Origin: UBA8337 sp038143435 | GTDB lineage: Bacteria > Pseudomonadota > Alphaproteobacteria > RS24 | NCBI GenBank assembly: GCA_038143435.1 | Contig: JAYQLX010000004.1 | Span: forward strand, 186,001-250,000 | Reading direction: 5' to 3' | DNA: 64,000 bases | In this document: piece by piece, positions 1 to 9,800 of the stretch | How the letters are laid out: every line of letters starts with the position of its first letter | How positions within the stretch are numbered: the stretch's first letter is position 1 | The notes under the pieces: generated by a model | What the model was told of the DNA's origin: nothing | Databases searched by the model: none | Seen by the model: only the letters and a program-made list of their open reading frames with translations | Translations under genes and position numbers: made by a program

Positions 1-15
1 TGTCTTAAGTGCCAT
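1..15 (-). CDS. rplB: 50S ribosomal protein L2, first five codons only
   Basis: Reading leftward from the ATG at 15, the window edge leaves only the codons for MALKT, which is how alphaproteobacterial L2 usually begins. It follows the rplW stop by 13 nt, with a G-rich stretch (GGGTAAGG) in the gap as a plausible ribosome-binding site. The rplW-rplB order is the conserved S10-operon order, and that order supports the call more than the five codons do. The gene continues beyond the left edge. Confidence 0.7.
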
Positions 16-28
16 TCTACCTTACCCC

Positions 29-322
29 TTACAGACCCGTCGTCACATCAATGCTGTGACCGTCTTCGAGCGTTACGATGGCTTTCTTTTCATCGTTTTG
101 CTTGCCGGCAACCCCGCGGAAACGCTTGGTTTTACCCTTGCGCACTAGCGTGTTGACGGCTTTCACTTTGACATCAAACAAAGCTTCAACAGCCTCTTTG
201 ATAATCGTCTTATTGGCATCCGGCGCCACTTTGAAAACAACTTGATTGTTTTCAGAGGCAATCGTCGATTTCTCGGTAATCACCGGCTTGCGGATGACGT
301 CGTAATAGGCTTCGCGGCTCAT
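29..322 (-). CDS. rplW: 50S ribosomal protein L23
   Basis: L23 is a 23S rRNA-binding protein beside the peptide exit tunnel and part of the docking site for SRP and trigger factor. The 97-residue product has the usual L23 length. It starts MSREAYYDVIRKPVITEKS, where the IxxPVITEKS element is the family hallmark, and has the basic VRKGKTKRFRG stretch in the middle. Its ATG overlaps the rplD stop by 4 nt (ATGA), so translation is probably coupled. It lies in the S10 operon between rplD and rplB. Confidence 0.97.
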   Translation of the reverse strand: MSREAYYDVIRKPVITEKSTIASENNQVVFKVAPDANKTIIKEAVEALFDVKVKAVNTLVRKGKTKRFRGVAGKQNDEKKAIVTLEDGHSIDVTTGL

Positions 323-939
323 TTGAAACGCTCCTTCAGGCTATCAAGAGCCGCTTTGGTCAAAACCAATTTATCACGGCGCAAAATGTCATAGACGTTA
401 ATGCCTTGCGCGGGCAGCACATCAATATGGGCGATGTTGCGCGCGGCGCGGGCGAAATTACCGTCCACTTCCGCACCATCAATCACCAGCGCATTATCAA
501 TGCCCAGCTTTGTCAGCTGCTTTTTCAAACCCGCCGTTTTGCCGTCTTTCGACTTGGCATCGGCCAGCACCACCAATGACTCATCGGCTTGCTTGCTCGA
601 CAGTGCCATTTTCAGCGCCAAAGCGCGCACTTTCTTCGGCAGGTCAATGGCATGGCTGCGAACAACAGGCCCGTGCGCCTTACCGCCACCGATAAAGATA
701 TTTGACTTGCGGTTACCGTGACGCGCTCCGCCACCGCCTTTTTGACGACCGAATTTCTTGGTCGTGCCGGTAATTTCACCGCGCGGCTTGGTTTTATGCG
801 TGCCGGCTTGGCGTTTGGCGAGTTGGTAATTGACCATGCGCTGCAAAATATCAGCGCGCGGCTCGACACCGAATACGGCTTTGTCGAGCGTTACCTCGCC
901 ATCGGCCTTCGCATCAAGCGTTTTAACTTGCGCTTTCAT
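319..939 (-). CDS. rplD: 50S ribosomal protein L4
   Basis: L4 binds 23S rRNA and reaches into the exit tunnel with a long basic loop. That loop is visible at about residues 45-90 (KTKPRGEITGTTKKFGRQKG followed by a GGGGARHGNRKS segment). The 206-residue length is normal. The start codon shares one base with the rplC stop (TAATG) and the gene overlaps rplW by 4 nt, so rplC-rplD-rplW is one translationally coupled block. In enterobacteria L4 represses the S10 operon. I see no basis here to claim or exclude that. Confidence 0.97.
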   Translation of the reverse strand: MKAQVKTLDAKADGEVTLDKAVFGVEPRADILQRMVNYQLAKRQAGTHKTKPRGEITGTTKKFGRQKGGGGARHGNRKSNIFIGGGKAHGPVVRSHAIDLPKKVRALALKMALSSKQADESLVVLADAKSKDGKTAGLKKQLTKLGIDNALVIDGAEVDGNFARAARNIAHIDVLPAQGINVYDILRRDKLVLTKAALDSLKERFK

Positions 940-1850
940 TATTCGCCATCCTTCTTGTCTTCATCTGCTTCTTTTGAGGCTTCCTCAGCAGGTGCTTCCT
1001 CTTCAGCAGCTTCCTCTTCGGCAGCTTCCTCTTTGGCAGGAGCTTCTTCAGCAGGGGCTTCTTCGGTTGCCGCTTCTTCGGTCGGTGCCGCCTCAACAGT
1101 TTCCTCAGCAACCACTTCTTCGGTTACTTCTTCGACAGGTGCTTCCTCTTCGGCAGCTTCTTCCGCCGGAGCGGCATCTTCGACCAGACCGGCCGGATAA
1201 GGCAGGCCATCAGGCAACGGACGCTTGACCGCATCGCGCAACAAAATCCAGCCGCCTTTGGCACCGGGCACAGCACCCTTAACCATCAGCAAGCCGCGCG
1301 TTACGTCGGTTTTTACCACTTCCAAATTTTGGATGGTGACGCGGCTGTCACCCATGTGACCGGCCATTTTCTTGCCTTTAAAGACTTTACCCGGGTCCTG
1401 GCACTGGCCGGTTGAGCCATGCGAACGGTGCGAAATCGAGACACCATGCGAGGCGCGCAAGCCACCGAAATTGTGGCGTTTCATGGCACCGGCAAAACCT
1501 TTACCGATAGACACGCCGGTCGCATCGACCTTTTGGCCCTCGATAAAATGCGAGGCGGCCAATTCGGCACCGACATCAATCATATTGTCGGCACTGACAC
1601 GGAACTCAGCGACGCGGCGCTTGGGTTCGACTTTGGCTTTGGCGAAATGGCCGCGCATGGCGCTGCTTGTGCGTTTCACTTTGGCAAAACCTGAACCGAG
1701 TTGAACGGCTGAATAGCCGTCTTTCTCTTCCGTGCGCTGGGCAACGACCTGGCACTTGTCGAGTTTCAGCACTGTGACGGGCACATGTTTACCGGCTTCG
1801 GTAAACAGGCGGGTCATGCCGACTTTTTGAACGATTAATCCGGAACGCAT
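939..1850 (-). CDS. rplC: 50S ribosomal protein L3 with a long acidic C-terminal tail
   Basis: Residues 1-220 are a normal L3, an early-assembling 23S rRNA-binding protein near the peptidyl transferase centre, with the glycine/histidine-rich loop around residues 127-150 (HNFGGLRASHGVSISHRSHG). The product is 303 residues long, whereas L3 is usually about 205-220. From about residue 221 to 303 the chain is almost entirely Glu, Ala, Pro, Val and Thr in AEEAP/AEEEA-type units, ending DEDKKDGE. The tail is in frame, has no stop, and is followed directly by rplD with a one-base overlap, so it is not a run-through into a neighbour. Shorter Ala/Glu tails occur on L3 of some alphaproteobacteria, as far as I recall; this one is long. 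Its function is unknown. Confidence 0.95.
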   Translation of the reverse strand: MRSGLIVQKVGMTRLFTEAGKHVPVTVLKLDKCQVVAQRTEEKDGYSAVQLGSGFAKVKRTSSAMRGHFAKAKVEPKRRVAEFRVSADNMIDVGAELAASHFIEGQKVDATGVSIGKGFAGAMKRHNFGGLRASHGVSISHRSHGSTGQCQDPGKVFKGKKMAGHMGDSRVTIQNLEVVKTDVTRGLLMVKGAVPGAKGGWILLRDAVKRPLPDGLPYPAGLVEDAAPAEEAAEEEAPVEEVTEEVVAEETVEAAPTEEAATEEAPAEEAPAKEEAAEEEAAEEEAPAEEASKEADEDKKDGE

Positions 1851-1868
1851 AATGACGTCTCCCAGCTC

Positions 1869-2180
1869 CTACAGCTTGATTTGCACATCGACACCGGCAG
1901 GCAGGTCGAGTTTCATCAAAGCGTCAACGGTTTGTGGGGTAGGATCGACAATGTCGAGCAGTCGTTTATGCGTGCGCATTTCAAACTGATCGCGGCTTTT
2001 CTTGTCGATATGCGGCCCGCGCAGAACCGTATATTTCTCAATATGTGTCGGAAGCGGAATGGGTCCGCGCACATCCGCACCGGTGCGTTTGGCCGTGTTC
2101 AAAATCTCACGCGCTGAATTATCCAGCACGCGATGGTCAAACGCCTTTAAGCGGATACGAATATTTTGTGACTGTACCAT
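1869..2180 (-). CDS. rpsJ: 30S ribosomal protein S10 (NusE)
   Basis: S10 is a 30S head protein that also acts as NusE in transcription antitermination with NusB. The product has the standard 103 residues. It contains IRIRLKAFDHRVLD near the N-terminus and the GPIPLPT loop at about residues 39-45. It is the first gene of the S10 operon and precedes rplC by 18 nt. Upstream lies the tuf1 terminator, so the operon may have its own start or rely on read-through. I see no clear promoter in the 58-nt gap. Confidence 0.97.
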   Translation of the reverse strand: MVQSQNIRIRLKAFDHRVLDNSAREILNTAKRTGADVRGPIPLPTHIEKYTVLRGPHIDKKSRDQFEMRTHKRLLDIVDPTPQTVDALMKLDLPAGVDVQIKL

Positions 2181-2200
2181 TTTCTATTCCGTTTCCATGC

Positions 2201-2228
2201 AAAAGAGGCGCGCCCCGAGGGGCACGCC
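2201..2228 (-). terminator. Hairpin terminator between tuf1 and rpsJ
   Basis: Arms GGCGTGCCC (2220-2228 read leftward) and GGGCGCGCC (2207-2215) pair around a CTCG loop with one G-T wobble. In the leftward transcript they are followed by TCTTTTG. It lies about 11 nt beyond the tuf1 stop, where the str operon ends. The U-tract is short, so it may be only a partial terminator or an attenuator that lets some transcripts continue into the S10 operon. Confidence 0.55.
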
Positions 2229-2238
2229 AATTAAAGTC

Positions 2239-3429
2239 CTACTCAATAATTGCTGCGACGACGCCGGCGCCGACGGTGCGGCCACCTTCGCGGATAGCGA
2301 AGCGCAGCTTCTCTTCCATAGCGACCGGCACAATCAGTTCGACTTCCATCTCAACATTATCGCCCGGCATCACCATTTCCGTGCCCGATGGCAGGCTCAC
2401 AACGCCCGTCACATCAGTGGTACGGAAATAAAACTGCGGACGGTAATTGGTAAAGAACGGCGTATGACGGCCACCCTCTTCCTTCGTCAGAATATAAGCC
2501 TCAGCCTTAAACTTGGTGTGCGGGGTAATCGACCCCGGCGCACACAAAACCTGACCGCGCTCAACTTCTTCGCGCTTCGTACCACGCAGCAGAACACCGA
2601 CATTGTCACCCGCCTCACCGCTATCAAGCAGCTTGCGGAACATTTCAACGCCCGTGCAAGTGGTGGTTGCCGTGTCTTTAATGCCGACAATCTCAATATC
2701 GTCACCAACATTGACGATACCGCGCTCAACACGACCGGTCACAACCGTACCGCGACCCGAAATCGAGAACACATCTTCAATCGGCATCAAGAAAGGCTGA
2801 TCCTTCGGACGCTCAGGCTGCGGGATATAAGCATCAACTTCAGCCATCAGCGCCAAAATCGCTTCTTTACCGATAGTGTCGTCACGACCTTCAAGAGCTG
2901 CCAATGCAGACCCCTTAACAATCGGAATATCATCGCCAGGGAACTCATAAGAAGACAAAAGCTCACGCACTTCCATCTCAACAAGCTCGAGAAGCTCTTC
3001 ATCGTCAACCTGGTCAACTTTGTTCAAGAAAACAACCAGCGCCGGAACACCAACCTGACGCGCCAACAAAATATGCTCGCGCGTTTGCGGCATCGGGCCA
3101 TCGGCTGCATTCACAACCAAAATAGCGCCATCCATTTGCGCCGCACCGGTAATCATGTTCTTCACATAGTCAGCGTGACCGGGGCAATCAACATGGGCAT
3201 AGTGACGGCCATCCGTCTCATACTCAACATGCGCCGTCGAAATCGTGATACCACGCTCTTTTTCCTCAGGTGCCTTATCAATGTCAGAGTAATCTGAAAA
3301 CTCAGCACCACCGGCCTCAGCCAGAACCTTCGTAATCGCCGCCGTCAACGTCGTCTTACCATGGTCAACGTGACCAATCGTGCCAATGTTGCAGTGCGGC
3401 TTAGTCCGCTCAAACTTCTCTTTCGACAT
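2239..3429 (-). CDS. tuf: Elongation factor Tu, str-operon copy
   Basis: EF-Tu delivers aminoacyl-tRNA to the ribosomal A site using GTP. The 396-residue product has the G1 motif GHVDHGKTT near residue 18, DCPGHADYVKN (G3), NKVDQVDD (G4) and GSALAALEG (G5), followed by beta-barrel domains 2 and 3. It is the last gene of rpsL-rpsG-fusA-tuf, 36 nt after fusA. A second copy at 18614-19804 differs by only three residues that I can find (Glu/Asp in VDD-E-ELLELV, Thr/Asn in GRDD-T-IGKEA, Val/Ile in RGI-V-NVG). This near-identity is the pattern expected from gene conversion. Confidence 0.98.
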   Translation of the reverse strand: MSKEKFERTKPHCNIGTIGHVDHGKTTLTAAITKVLAEAGGAEFSDYSDIDKAPEEKERGITISTAHVEYETDGRHYAHVDCPGHADYVKNMITGAAQMDGAILVVNAADGPMPQTREHILLARQVGVPALVVFLNKVDQVDDEELLELVEMEVRELLSSYEFPGDDIPIVKGSALAALEGRDDTIGKEAILALMAEVDAYIPQPERPKDQPFLMPIEDVFSISGRGTVVTGRVERGIVNVGDDIEIVGIKDTATTTCTGVEMFRKLLDSGEAGDNVGVLLRGTKREEVERGQVLCAPGSITPHTKFKAEAYILTKEEGGRHTPFFTNYRPQFYFRTTDVTGVVSLPSGTEMVMPGDNVEMEVELIVPVAMEEKLRFAIREGGRTVGAGVVAAIIE

Positions 3430-3441
3430 CTTCGTTCCTCT
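2239..3441 (-). repeat. tuf direct repeat, copy 1
   Basis: About 1.2 kb, from the tuf stop codon to 12 nt upstream of the start codon, is nearly identical to 18614-19816. Identity stops at the stop codon (the next bases differ) and at CTTCGTTCCTCT upstream of the start, so it covers the coding region and the ribosome-binding site but not the promoters. Both copies face left, so recombination between them would delete or duplicate about 16 kb including rpoBC. Confidence 0.9.
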
Positions 3442-3465
3442 CCGTCGATTTGCCCAATAGGGCGA

Positions 3466-5542
3466 TTAAGCCATTTTCGCGATCACTTCGTCGGATACCG
3501 CTTGCGGCACCGGCTCATAGTGATCGAATAACATTGAATATTGCGCGCGACCCTGGGTCATGGAGCGCAATGTATTTACATAGCCAAACATATTGGCCAG
3601 CGGCACCATAGCGGTAATGACAGAAGCATTACCGCGTGCTTCCGTGCCGCGCACTTGACCACGGCGGCTGTTCAAATCACCGATAACGTCGCCCATATGT
3701 TCATCCGGCGTTACCACTTCAACCTGCATAATCGGCTCAAGCAATTTGGCACCGGCATCTCGCGAGGCTTCACGGAATGCGGCGCGGGCCGCAATCTCAA
3801 AGGCCATGACGCTGGAGTCCACATCGTGGAACGCGCCATCATGCAAGGTTACGCGGAAGTCAATCATCGGGAAGCCGGCCAGAACGCCGTTTTCGCGCAC
3901 GCTCTCAATGCCTTTTTCAACGCCCGGAATATATTCCTTCGGAATGGCACCACCGACAATTTTGTTTTCAAATTCGTAACCGCCACCCGGCTCCATCGGC
4001 TCGATGGTCATTTTTACGCGGGCAAATTGACCTGAACCACCCGACTGTTTCTTGTGGGTGTAGTCAACATCGGTGACTTTGGTGAAAGTTTCACGATAAG
4101 CCACCTGCGGCGCACCGACATTGGCTTCCACTTTAAACTCTCGCTTCATGCGGTCGACAATAATGTCGAGGTGAAGCTCGCCCATACCGGCAATCACCGT
4201 CTGGCCGCTTTCCTCGTCCGACTTGACGCGGAATGACGGATCTTCCTGCGCCAAACGGCTCAGCGCCAGACCCATTTTCTCTTGGTCACCTTTGGTTTTC
4301 GGCTCAACCGCAACCTCGATAACCGGATCGGGGAATTCCATCCGCTCAAGAATAACCGGCGCATCTTGCTCACACAGCGTGTCACCGGTTGTCGTATCTT
4401 TCAAACCGACCAGCGCAACAATGTCACCGGCATAAGCTTCTTTAATCTCCTCGCGCGAATTGGCATGCATTTGCAGCATACGACCGATACGCTCGCGCTT
4501 GTCTTTCACCGTATTGACCAAAGTCGCACCGCTTTCCAGCTTACCGGAATAAATGCGGGCGAAAGTCAGTGAGCCGACAAACGGGTCATTGGCGATTTTA
4601 AAAGCGAGCATGGAAAGCGGCACATCGTCCGAGCTTTCGCGCACCACTTCCTCGTCCGTCTTGGCATCGACACCTTGAATGGCTTCAACATCGAGCGGCG
4701 ATGGCATGTAATCGACAACTGCGTCTAGCAAAGGCTGCACGCCTTTATTTTTAAAGGCCGTGCCGTTCAGCACCGGCACGAAATTCTGTTCAATCGTACC
4801 TTTGCGAATAAGACGGATAAGCGTTTCTTCATCGGGCTCATTGCCTTCGAGATAGGCTTCCATGACACCGTCATCGAGCTCGACAACCGCTTCAACCATT
4901 GCCGCGCGATATTCATCGGCCTGGTCTTTTAGCGTGTCGCGAATATCGACATATTCATATTCAGCACCGAGGTCTTCAGCTTTCCAAAGAACCTCCTTCA
5001 TTTTGACGAGGTCAACCAGACCTTCATAATTGGATTCAGCGCCAATCGGCAGTTGCAGCAACCAGCGGGTTTGAACCCAAACGGTCTTTAATCATGTCAA
5101 CGCAACGGAAGAAATCGGCACCAATGCGGTCCATTTTATTGACGAAACACATGCGCGGCACGGAATATTTATCAGCCTGACGCCATACGGTCTCTGATTG
5201 AGGCTCCACGCCGGCTACGGAATCAAAAACGGCCACAGCGCCGTCAAGAACCCGTAATGACCGTTCAACTTCAATGGTGAAATCCACGTGACCCGGTGTG
5301 TCGATAATATTGATGCGCTTTTCGCGCCAGAAACAAGTGGTCGCCGCAGAGGTAATGGTAATACCACGCTCTTGCTCTTGCTCCATCCAGTCCATCGTGG
5401 CCGCACCATCGTGCACTTCGCCGATTTTATAGCTGACGCCTGTGTAATACAGAATGCGCTCGGTCGTCGTTGTTTTGCCGGCGTCAATATGCGCCATAAT
5501 GCCGATATTGCGATAATCTTTGAGGTCAGTAGAACGTGCCAT
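3466..5542 (-). CDS. fusA: Elongation factor G, one frameshift near 5059
   Basis: EF-G is the translocase GTPase. The N-terminal part has AHIDAGKTT (G1), DTPGHVDFT (G3) and NKMDRIG (G4). The rest holds domains II-V, ending in a normal C-terminus (QAVSDEVIAKMA). Near residue 161 the frame breaks. Reading leftward, the codons for NPLV are followed by one extra G, after which LQLPIGAE continues in the next frame. Removing one base near 5059 gives a 691-residue protein of normal length with the expected NPLVLQLPIG junction. An essential gene cannot be truncated at residue 168, so a sequencing insertion is the simplest explanation. The gene lies between rpsG and tuf1 in the str operon. Confidence 0.95.
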
Positions 5543-5563
5543 GAGAAGGTTCCTTAAGAAATA

Positions 5564-6034
5564 CTACCAACGGTAATGAGAGAAAGCGCGGTTGGCTTCG
5601 GCCATGCGATGCGTGTCTTCACGCTTCTTCACTGCCGAGCCGCGATTATTGAGAGCATCCATCAGCTCACCGGCGAGGCGATCAACCATGGTGTTTTCGC
5701 CACGACCACGAGCGGCTGAAATAAGCCAGCGAATGGCCAGCGCTTGCTTGCGGTCGGGGCGCACTTCAACCGGCACCTGATAAGTGGCACCGCCGACGCG
5801 GCGCGAACGCACTTCAACGGCGGGCATGATGTTTTCAAGCGCTTCATGGAAAACCGCTACCGGCTCTCGTGACAGCTTGCCTTCAATATTGTCGAGTGCG
5901 CCATAAAGAATGCGCTCGGCGGTTGATTTTTTGCCGTGCAGCATCAGCGAATTCATAAACTTACTCAGCACCTCGTCGCCATATTTGGCGTCGGGGATAA
6001 CTTGGCGTTTTTCTGCGCGGTGACGTCGTGACAT
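5564..6034 (-). CDS. rpsG: 30S ribosomal protein S7
   Basis: S7 nucleates assembly of the 30S head and contacts E-site tRNA. The 156-residue product starts MSRRHRAEKRQVIPDAKYG and carries the conserved AVEVRSRRVGGATYQVPVEV block at about residues 72-91. It ends in a basic helix (HRMAEANRAFSHYRW). It sits 11 nt after rpsL and 21 nt before fusA, the usual str-operon arrangement. Confidence 0.97.
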   Translation of the reverse strand: MSRRHRAEKRQVIPDAKYGDEVLSKFMNSLMLHGKKSTAERILYGALDNIEGKLSREPVAVFHEALENIMPAVEVRSRRVGGATYQVPVEVRPDRKQALAIRWLISAARGRGENTMVDRLAGELMDALNNRGSAVKKREDTHRMAEANRAFSHYRW

Positions 6035-6045
6035 GAAACAGCTCC

Positions 6046-6417
6046 CTACTTCGGACGCTTGGCGCCGTATTTGGAACGGCGTTGCTTACGGTCTTTAACG
6101 CCCTGAGTGTCAAGGACGCCGCGAACAATGTGATAACGAACACCTGGAAGGTCTTTCACGCGTCCGCCGCGGATCATGACAACCGAGTGTTCTTGCAAAT
6201 TGTGCCCCTCACCCGGGATGTAGCTGGTGACTTCGAAGCCGTTGGTCAGGCGCACACGGGCCACTTTACGAAGCGCCGAGTTCGGCTTTTTCGGAGTGGT
6301 TGTGTAAACGCGCGTGCAAACGCCACGGCGCTGCGGGCATTGTTCCATTGCCGGCACCTTATTGCGTTTCAACACTTTCTTCCGCGGCTTGCGGATAAGC
6401 TGGTTAATGGTCGGCAT
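6046..6417 (-). CDS. rpsL: 30S ribosomal protein S12
   Basis: S12 lies at the decoding centre of the 30S subunit. I start it at the ATG at 6417 (MPTINQLIRK), giving 123 residues; an upstream in-frame ATG at 6432 would add an atypical MGVGS. The decoding loop TPKKPNSALRK has Lys at the classic streptomycin-resistance position, as in wild type. The second loop KDLPGVRYHIVRG is also intact. It is the first gene of the str operon, about 245 nt downstream of the promoter at 6671-6699. Confidence 0.97.
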   Translation of the reverse strand: MPTINQLIRKPRKKVLKRNKVPAMEQCPQRRGVCTRVYTTTPKKPNSALRKVARVRLTNGFEVTSYIPGEGHNLQEHSVVMIRGGRVKDLPGVRYHIVRGVLDTQGVKDRKQRRSKYGAKRPK

Positions 6418-6670
6418 ACTGCCTACTCCCAATCTTCAAACACGAACAGGTCAAGCCGAGCCAAGCCAATGATATGAGCGGCAAGCTCTTCAAAACCCAT
6501 TCACCGTCAACTCCTAGAAGTCTCCGGCGCGTTAAGCAGAGGATCCAGCCAAAGGCGGGATCATGCGTCCAAAATGTTCACTTCAGATCCTCAACAGCGT
6601 TTAGGTTCATCGTGACGAGTAAGACCTCGAAACAGCAGAAAACCTACAGTCCTGTCACCAAAGTATGCGT

Positions 6671-6699
6671 GTAATAGGCGAATCAAAAGCATCGGTCAA
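6671..6699 (-). promoter_or_regulatory. Sigma-70 promoter of the str operon
   Basis: Reading leftward there is TTGACC (6694-6699), a 17-bp spacer, and TATTAC (6671-6676), a good match to the sigma-70 consensus at ideal spacing. It points to rpsL. The predicted start near 6664 leaves a leader of roughly 245 nt (6418-6664), in which I recognise no gene or known riboregulator. The small rightward reading frame inside it has no family resemblance and was not annotated. Confidence 0.65.
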
Positions 6700-6730
6700 G
6701 CCCTGATTTGCAAGCTTTTCTCGCGCGCTA

Positions 6731-6769
6731 AAGAAAAATGCCGGCTTTCGCAGTGGAAAACCGGCATTT
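6731..6769 (-). terminator. Rho-independent terminator after rpoC
   Basis: The arms AAATGCCGG (6761-6769 read leftward) and CCGGCATTT (6737-6745) are perfect 9-bp complements around a 15-nt loop. In the leftward transcript the second arm runs into TTTCTTT. It begins 38 nt after the rpoC stop and closes the secE-to-rpoC unit just before the str promoter. Confidence 0.8.
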
Positions 6770-6806
6770 ATTGATATTTAGCAAGCTATTTCAATAGCTT
6801 ATCTGA

Positions 6807-9800
6807 CTATCCGTCAGCTGAAACCGTTGCTTCATCGCCTTCTTCAGCAGGCAATTCAGGGGTCGGATTAAGCGCTTCGAGCTCGGCATCGCGCTCGGCG
6901 GCCTCGCCTTTCAAACGCTGCATCAAACCGCCGGTACCGGCCGGAATGAGGCGTCCAACAATGACGTTTTCTTTCAAGCCGATTAGCTCGTCATATTTGC
7001 CGTTAATCGCCGCTTCGGTCAGCACACGCGTGGTTTCTTGGAACGATGCCGCTGAAATGAAGGAGCGGGTTTGCAGCGATGCTTTGGTGATACCAAGCAA
7101 GACCGGCATGCCGACGGGCGGCTCTTTGCCTTCCGATTTCAGACGCTCGACCTCGGCTTCAAACTCGACCTTATCAATCTGCTCTTCTTTCAGATAAATA
7201 CTGTCACCTGTCACCTGCACTTCGACTTTTTGCAGCATTTGGCGAACAATCACCTCAATGTGCTTGTCGTTAATGGTCACGCCTTGCAGACGATACACGT
7301 CTTGAATCTCATTAATGAGATAGGCGGCCAATTCTTCAACACCGGAAATGGCGAGAATGTCATGCGGTGCAGGGTGGCCATCAATCAGATATTCGCCCTT
7401 CTCGATGATGTCGCCTTCTTGAACCGACAAATGCTTGGCTTTCGGCACCAAATATTCGACCGGCTCTTGATCAGCGGATTCCGGCTGAATAACGATGCGA
7501 CGCTTGTTCTTATAATCGCGACCAAATTCTACCTTACCGGTGATTTCAGCGATTATGGCGTGGTCTTTCGGACGACGCGCCTCAAACAATTCAGCAACAC
7601 GCGGTAGGCCGCCGGTAATGTCACTGGTTGATGCGCCTTCGGTTGGGATACGCGCCAGCGTGTCACCGGCATGCACTTTTGCGCCCGGTTCGACCGACAA
7701 GATAGCGTCTGCCGCCAGTATGAAGCGCGCTTCATTGCCGTTAGACAAGGTTTTAATCGCGCCCTTGTCATCCTTAACCACAATAGCGGGTTTCAGATCG
7801 CTGCCGCGTGTGCCGCTTGATGAGTCAATGACAACGCGCTGGCTGATGCCGGTCGCTTCGTCCGTGTTTTCCGTCACGGAAACACCTTCAACCAAGTCCT
7901 CAAACTCCACGACACCGTCCAATTCGGTCAAAATCGGAATCGCATAGGGTTCCCATTCTGCCAGACGGTCGCCGCGCGCAACCTCTTGGCCTTCTTCAAC
8001 ACGCAGGCGCGCACCATAGGCCAATTTGTGGCTGGCCCGCTCAAGGCCGTTATTGTCAACAATTTTGATGACCACATTGCGGCTCATCACCACCGGACGG
8101 TCAGAACTGTCTTTAACAATGCTGGCATTTTCAAGCTGCACAACGCCATCGGCATTCGATTCAATGAATGATTGGTCAACAACTTGCGCCGTGCCACCAA
8201 TGTGGAACGTCCGCATGGTCAGCTGCGTGCCCGGCTCACCGATGGATTGCGCCGCAATCACACCGACCGCCTCACCGATATTGACCGGCGTGCCGCGCGC
8301 CAAGTCACGACCATAGCACGTCGCGCAAACACCCGATTTGATTTCGCATGTAAGCGGCGAACGCACTTTAATGCTGACCAAATTGGCTTCTTCAATGGCT
8401 TGCGAATGTTCTTCCGAAATCAGCGTGCCCTTTTTGATGATTACTTCATCGGTCGCGGGATTAACGACATTTTCAACCGGCACACGGCCCAGCACGCGCT
8501 CGGACAATGAGGTAATCACCTCGCCCGCATCAATCACGGCAGCAACGGTAATGCCCTCTTTGGTGCCGCAATCGGTTTCATTGACAATGCAATCTTGCGC
8601 CACATCAACCAAACGGCGCGTCAGATAGCCTGAGTTCGCCGTTTTCAACGCCGTATCGGCCAAGCCTTTACGCGCGCCGTGGGTTGAGTTGAAGTATTCC
8701 AGAACCGACAGCCCTTCTTTGAAGTTTGAGATAATCGGTGTTTCGATAATTTCGCCCGACGGCTTGGCCATCAGACCCCGCATACCGGCCAGCTGCTTCA
8801 TTTGGGCGGGTGAACCACGCGCGCCGGAATGAGACATCATATAGATGGAGTTGATGAAACTATCATCATCGGCTTCACCGGCATCGACAGTCGAAATCTT
8901 GCCCATCATGGCATCGGCCACACGATCCGTGCAACGCGCCCAGGCATCAACCACTTTGTTATATTTCTCGCCTTGCGTAATCAGGCCATCAATATATTGC
9001 TGCTCATATTCCTTCACCAGTCCGGCCGTCTCATCAATCAGGCCGAGCTTGTCTTCAGGAATGACCATATCGTCTTTACCGAAGGAAATACCGGCTTTGC
9101 AGGCTTCGCGGAAACCGACCTTCATAATGTGGTCACAGAAAATAACCGTCTCTTTTTGACCGCAATGGCGATACACCGCATCAATGACTTTCGAAATTTC
9201 TTTCTTGGTCATTAACTTGTTGATGGTGTCGTAATGGCAGATTGGCTTGTTTGGGCAACTCTTGACCCAGCATATAGCGACCGGCCGTCGTTTCGACCAC
9301 GCGCGACACGACATTGCCCTCAGCATCCATCTCTTCAATGCGCGCTTTGATTTTGGTGTGCAAGGTCAGAGCGTGATTATCCAGAGCCAATTCCAATTCC
9401 GCCAGATCGCCAATCATCATGCCTTCGCCTGGCAGACCGTCGCGCTGCAAGGTCATGTAATAAAGACCCAGCACGATATCTTGCGACGGCACGATAATCG
9501 GTGCGCCATTGGCCGGATGCAGAATATTATTGGTCGACATCATCAAGACGCGCGCTTCCAATTGCGCTTCCAAAGAAAGCGGCACATGGACAGCCATTTG
9601 GTCGCCGTCAAAGTCAGCGTTAAAGGCGGCGCAAACCAGCGGGTGCAATTGAATGGCTTTGCCTTCAATCAATACAGGTTCAAATGCCTGAATGCCCAAA
9701 CGGTGCAAGGTCGGAGCGCGGTTCAGCATCACCGGATGCTCGCGAATGACCTCATCGAGAATATCCCAAACTTCGGGACGCTCTTTCTCGACCATTTTCT

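Noticed and set aside
2002..3297. A 431-codon rightward open frame across tuf1, and a 408-codon equivalent at 18446-19672 across tuf2
   Set aside because: Both are antisense to EF-Tu and exist because its codon bias leaves the opposite strand open. Their duplication simply follows the tuf duplication.
5050..5070. Programmed ribosomal frameshifting in fusA or the other broken genes
   Set aside because: The sites share no slippery heptamer, downstream pseudoknot or common motif, and they occur across unrelated genes.
6474..6674. A 66-codon rightward frame in the rpsL leader region
   Set aside because: It overlaps the str promoter antisense, lacks a good ribosome-binding site and resembles no family.
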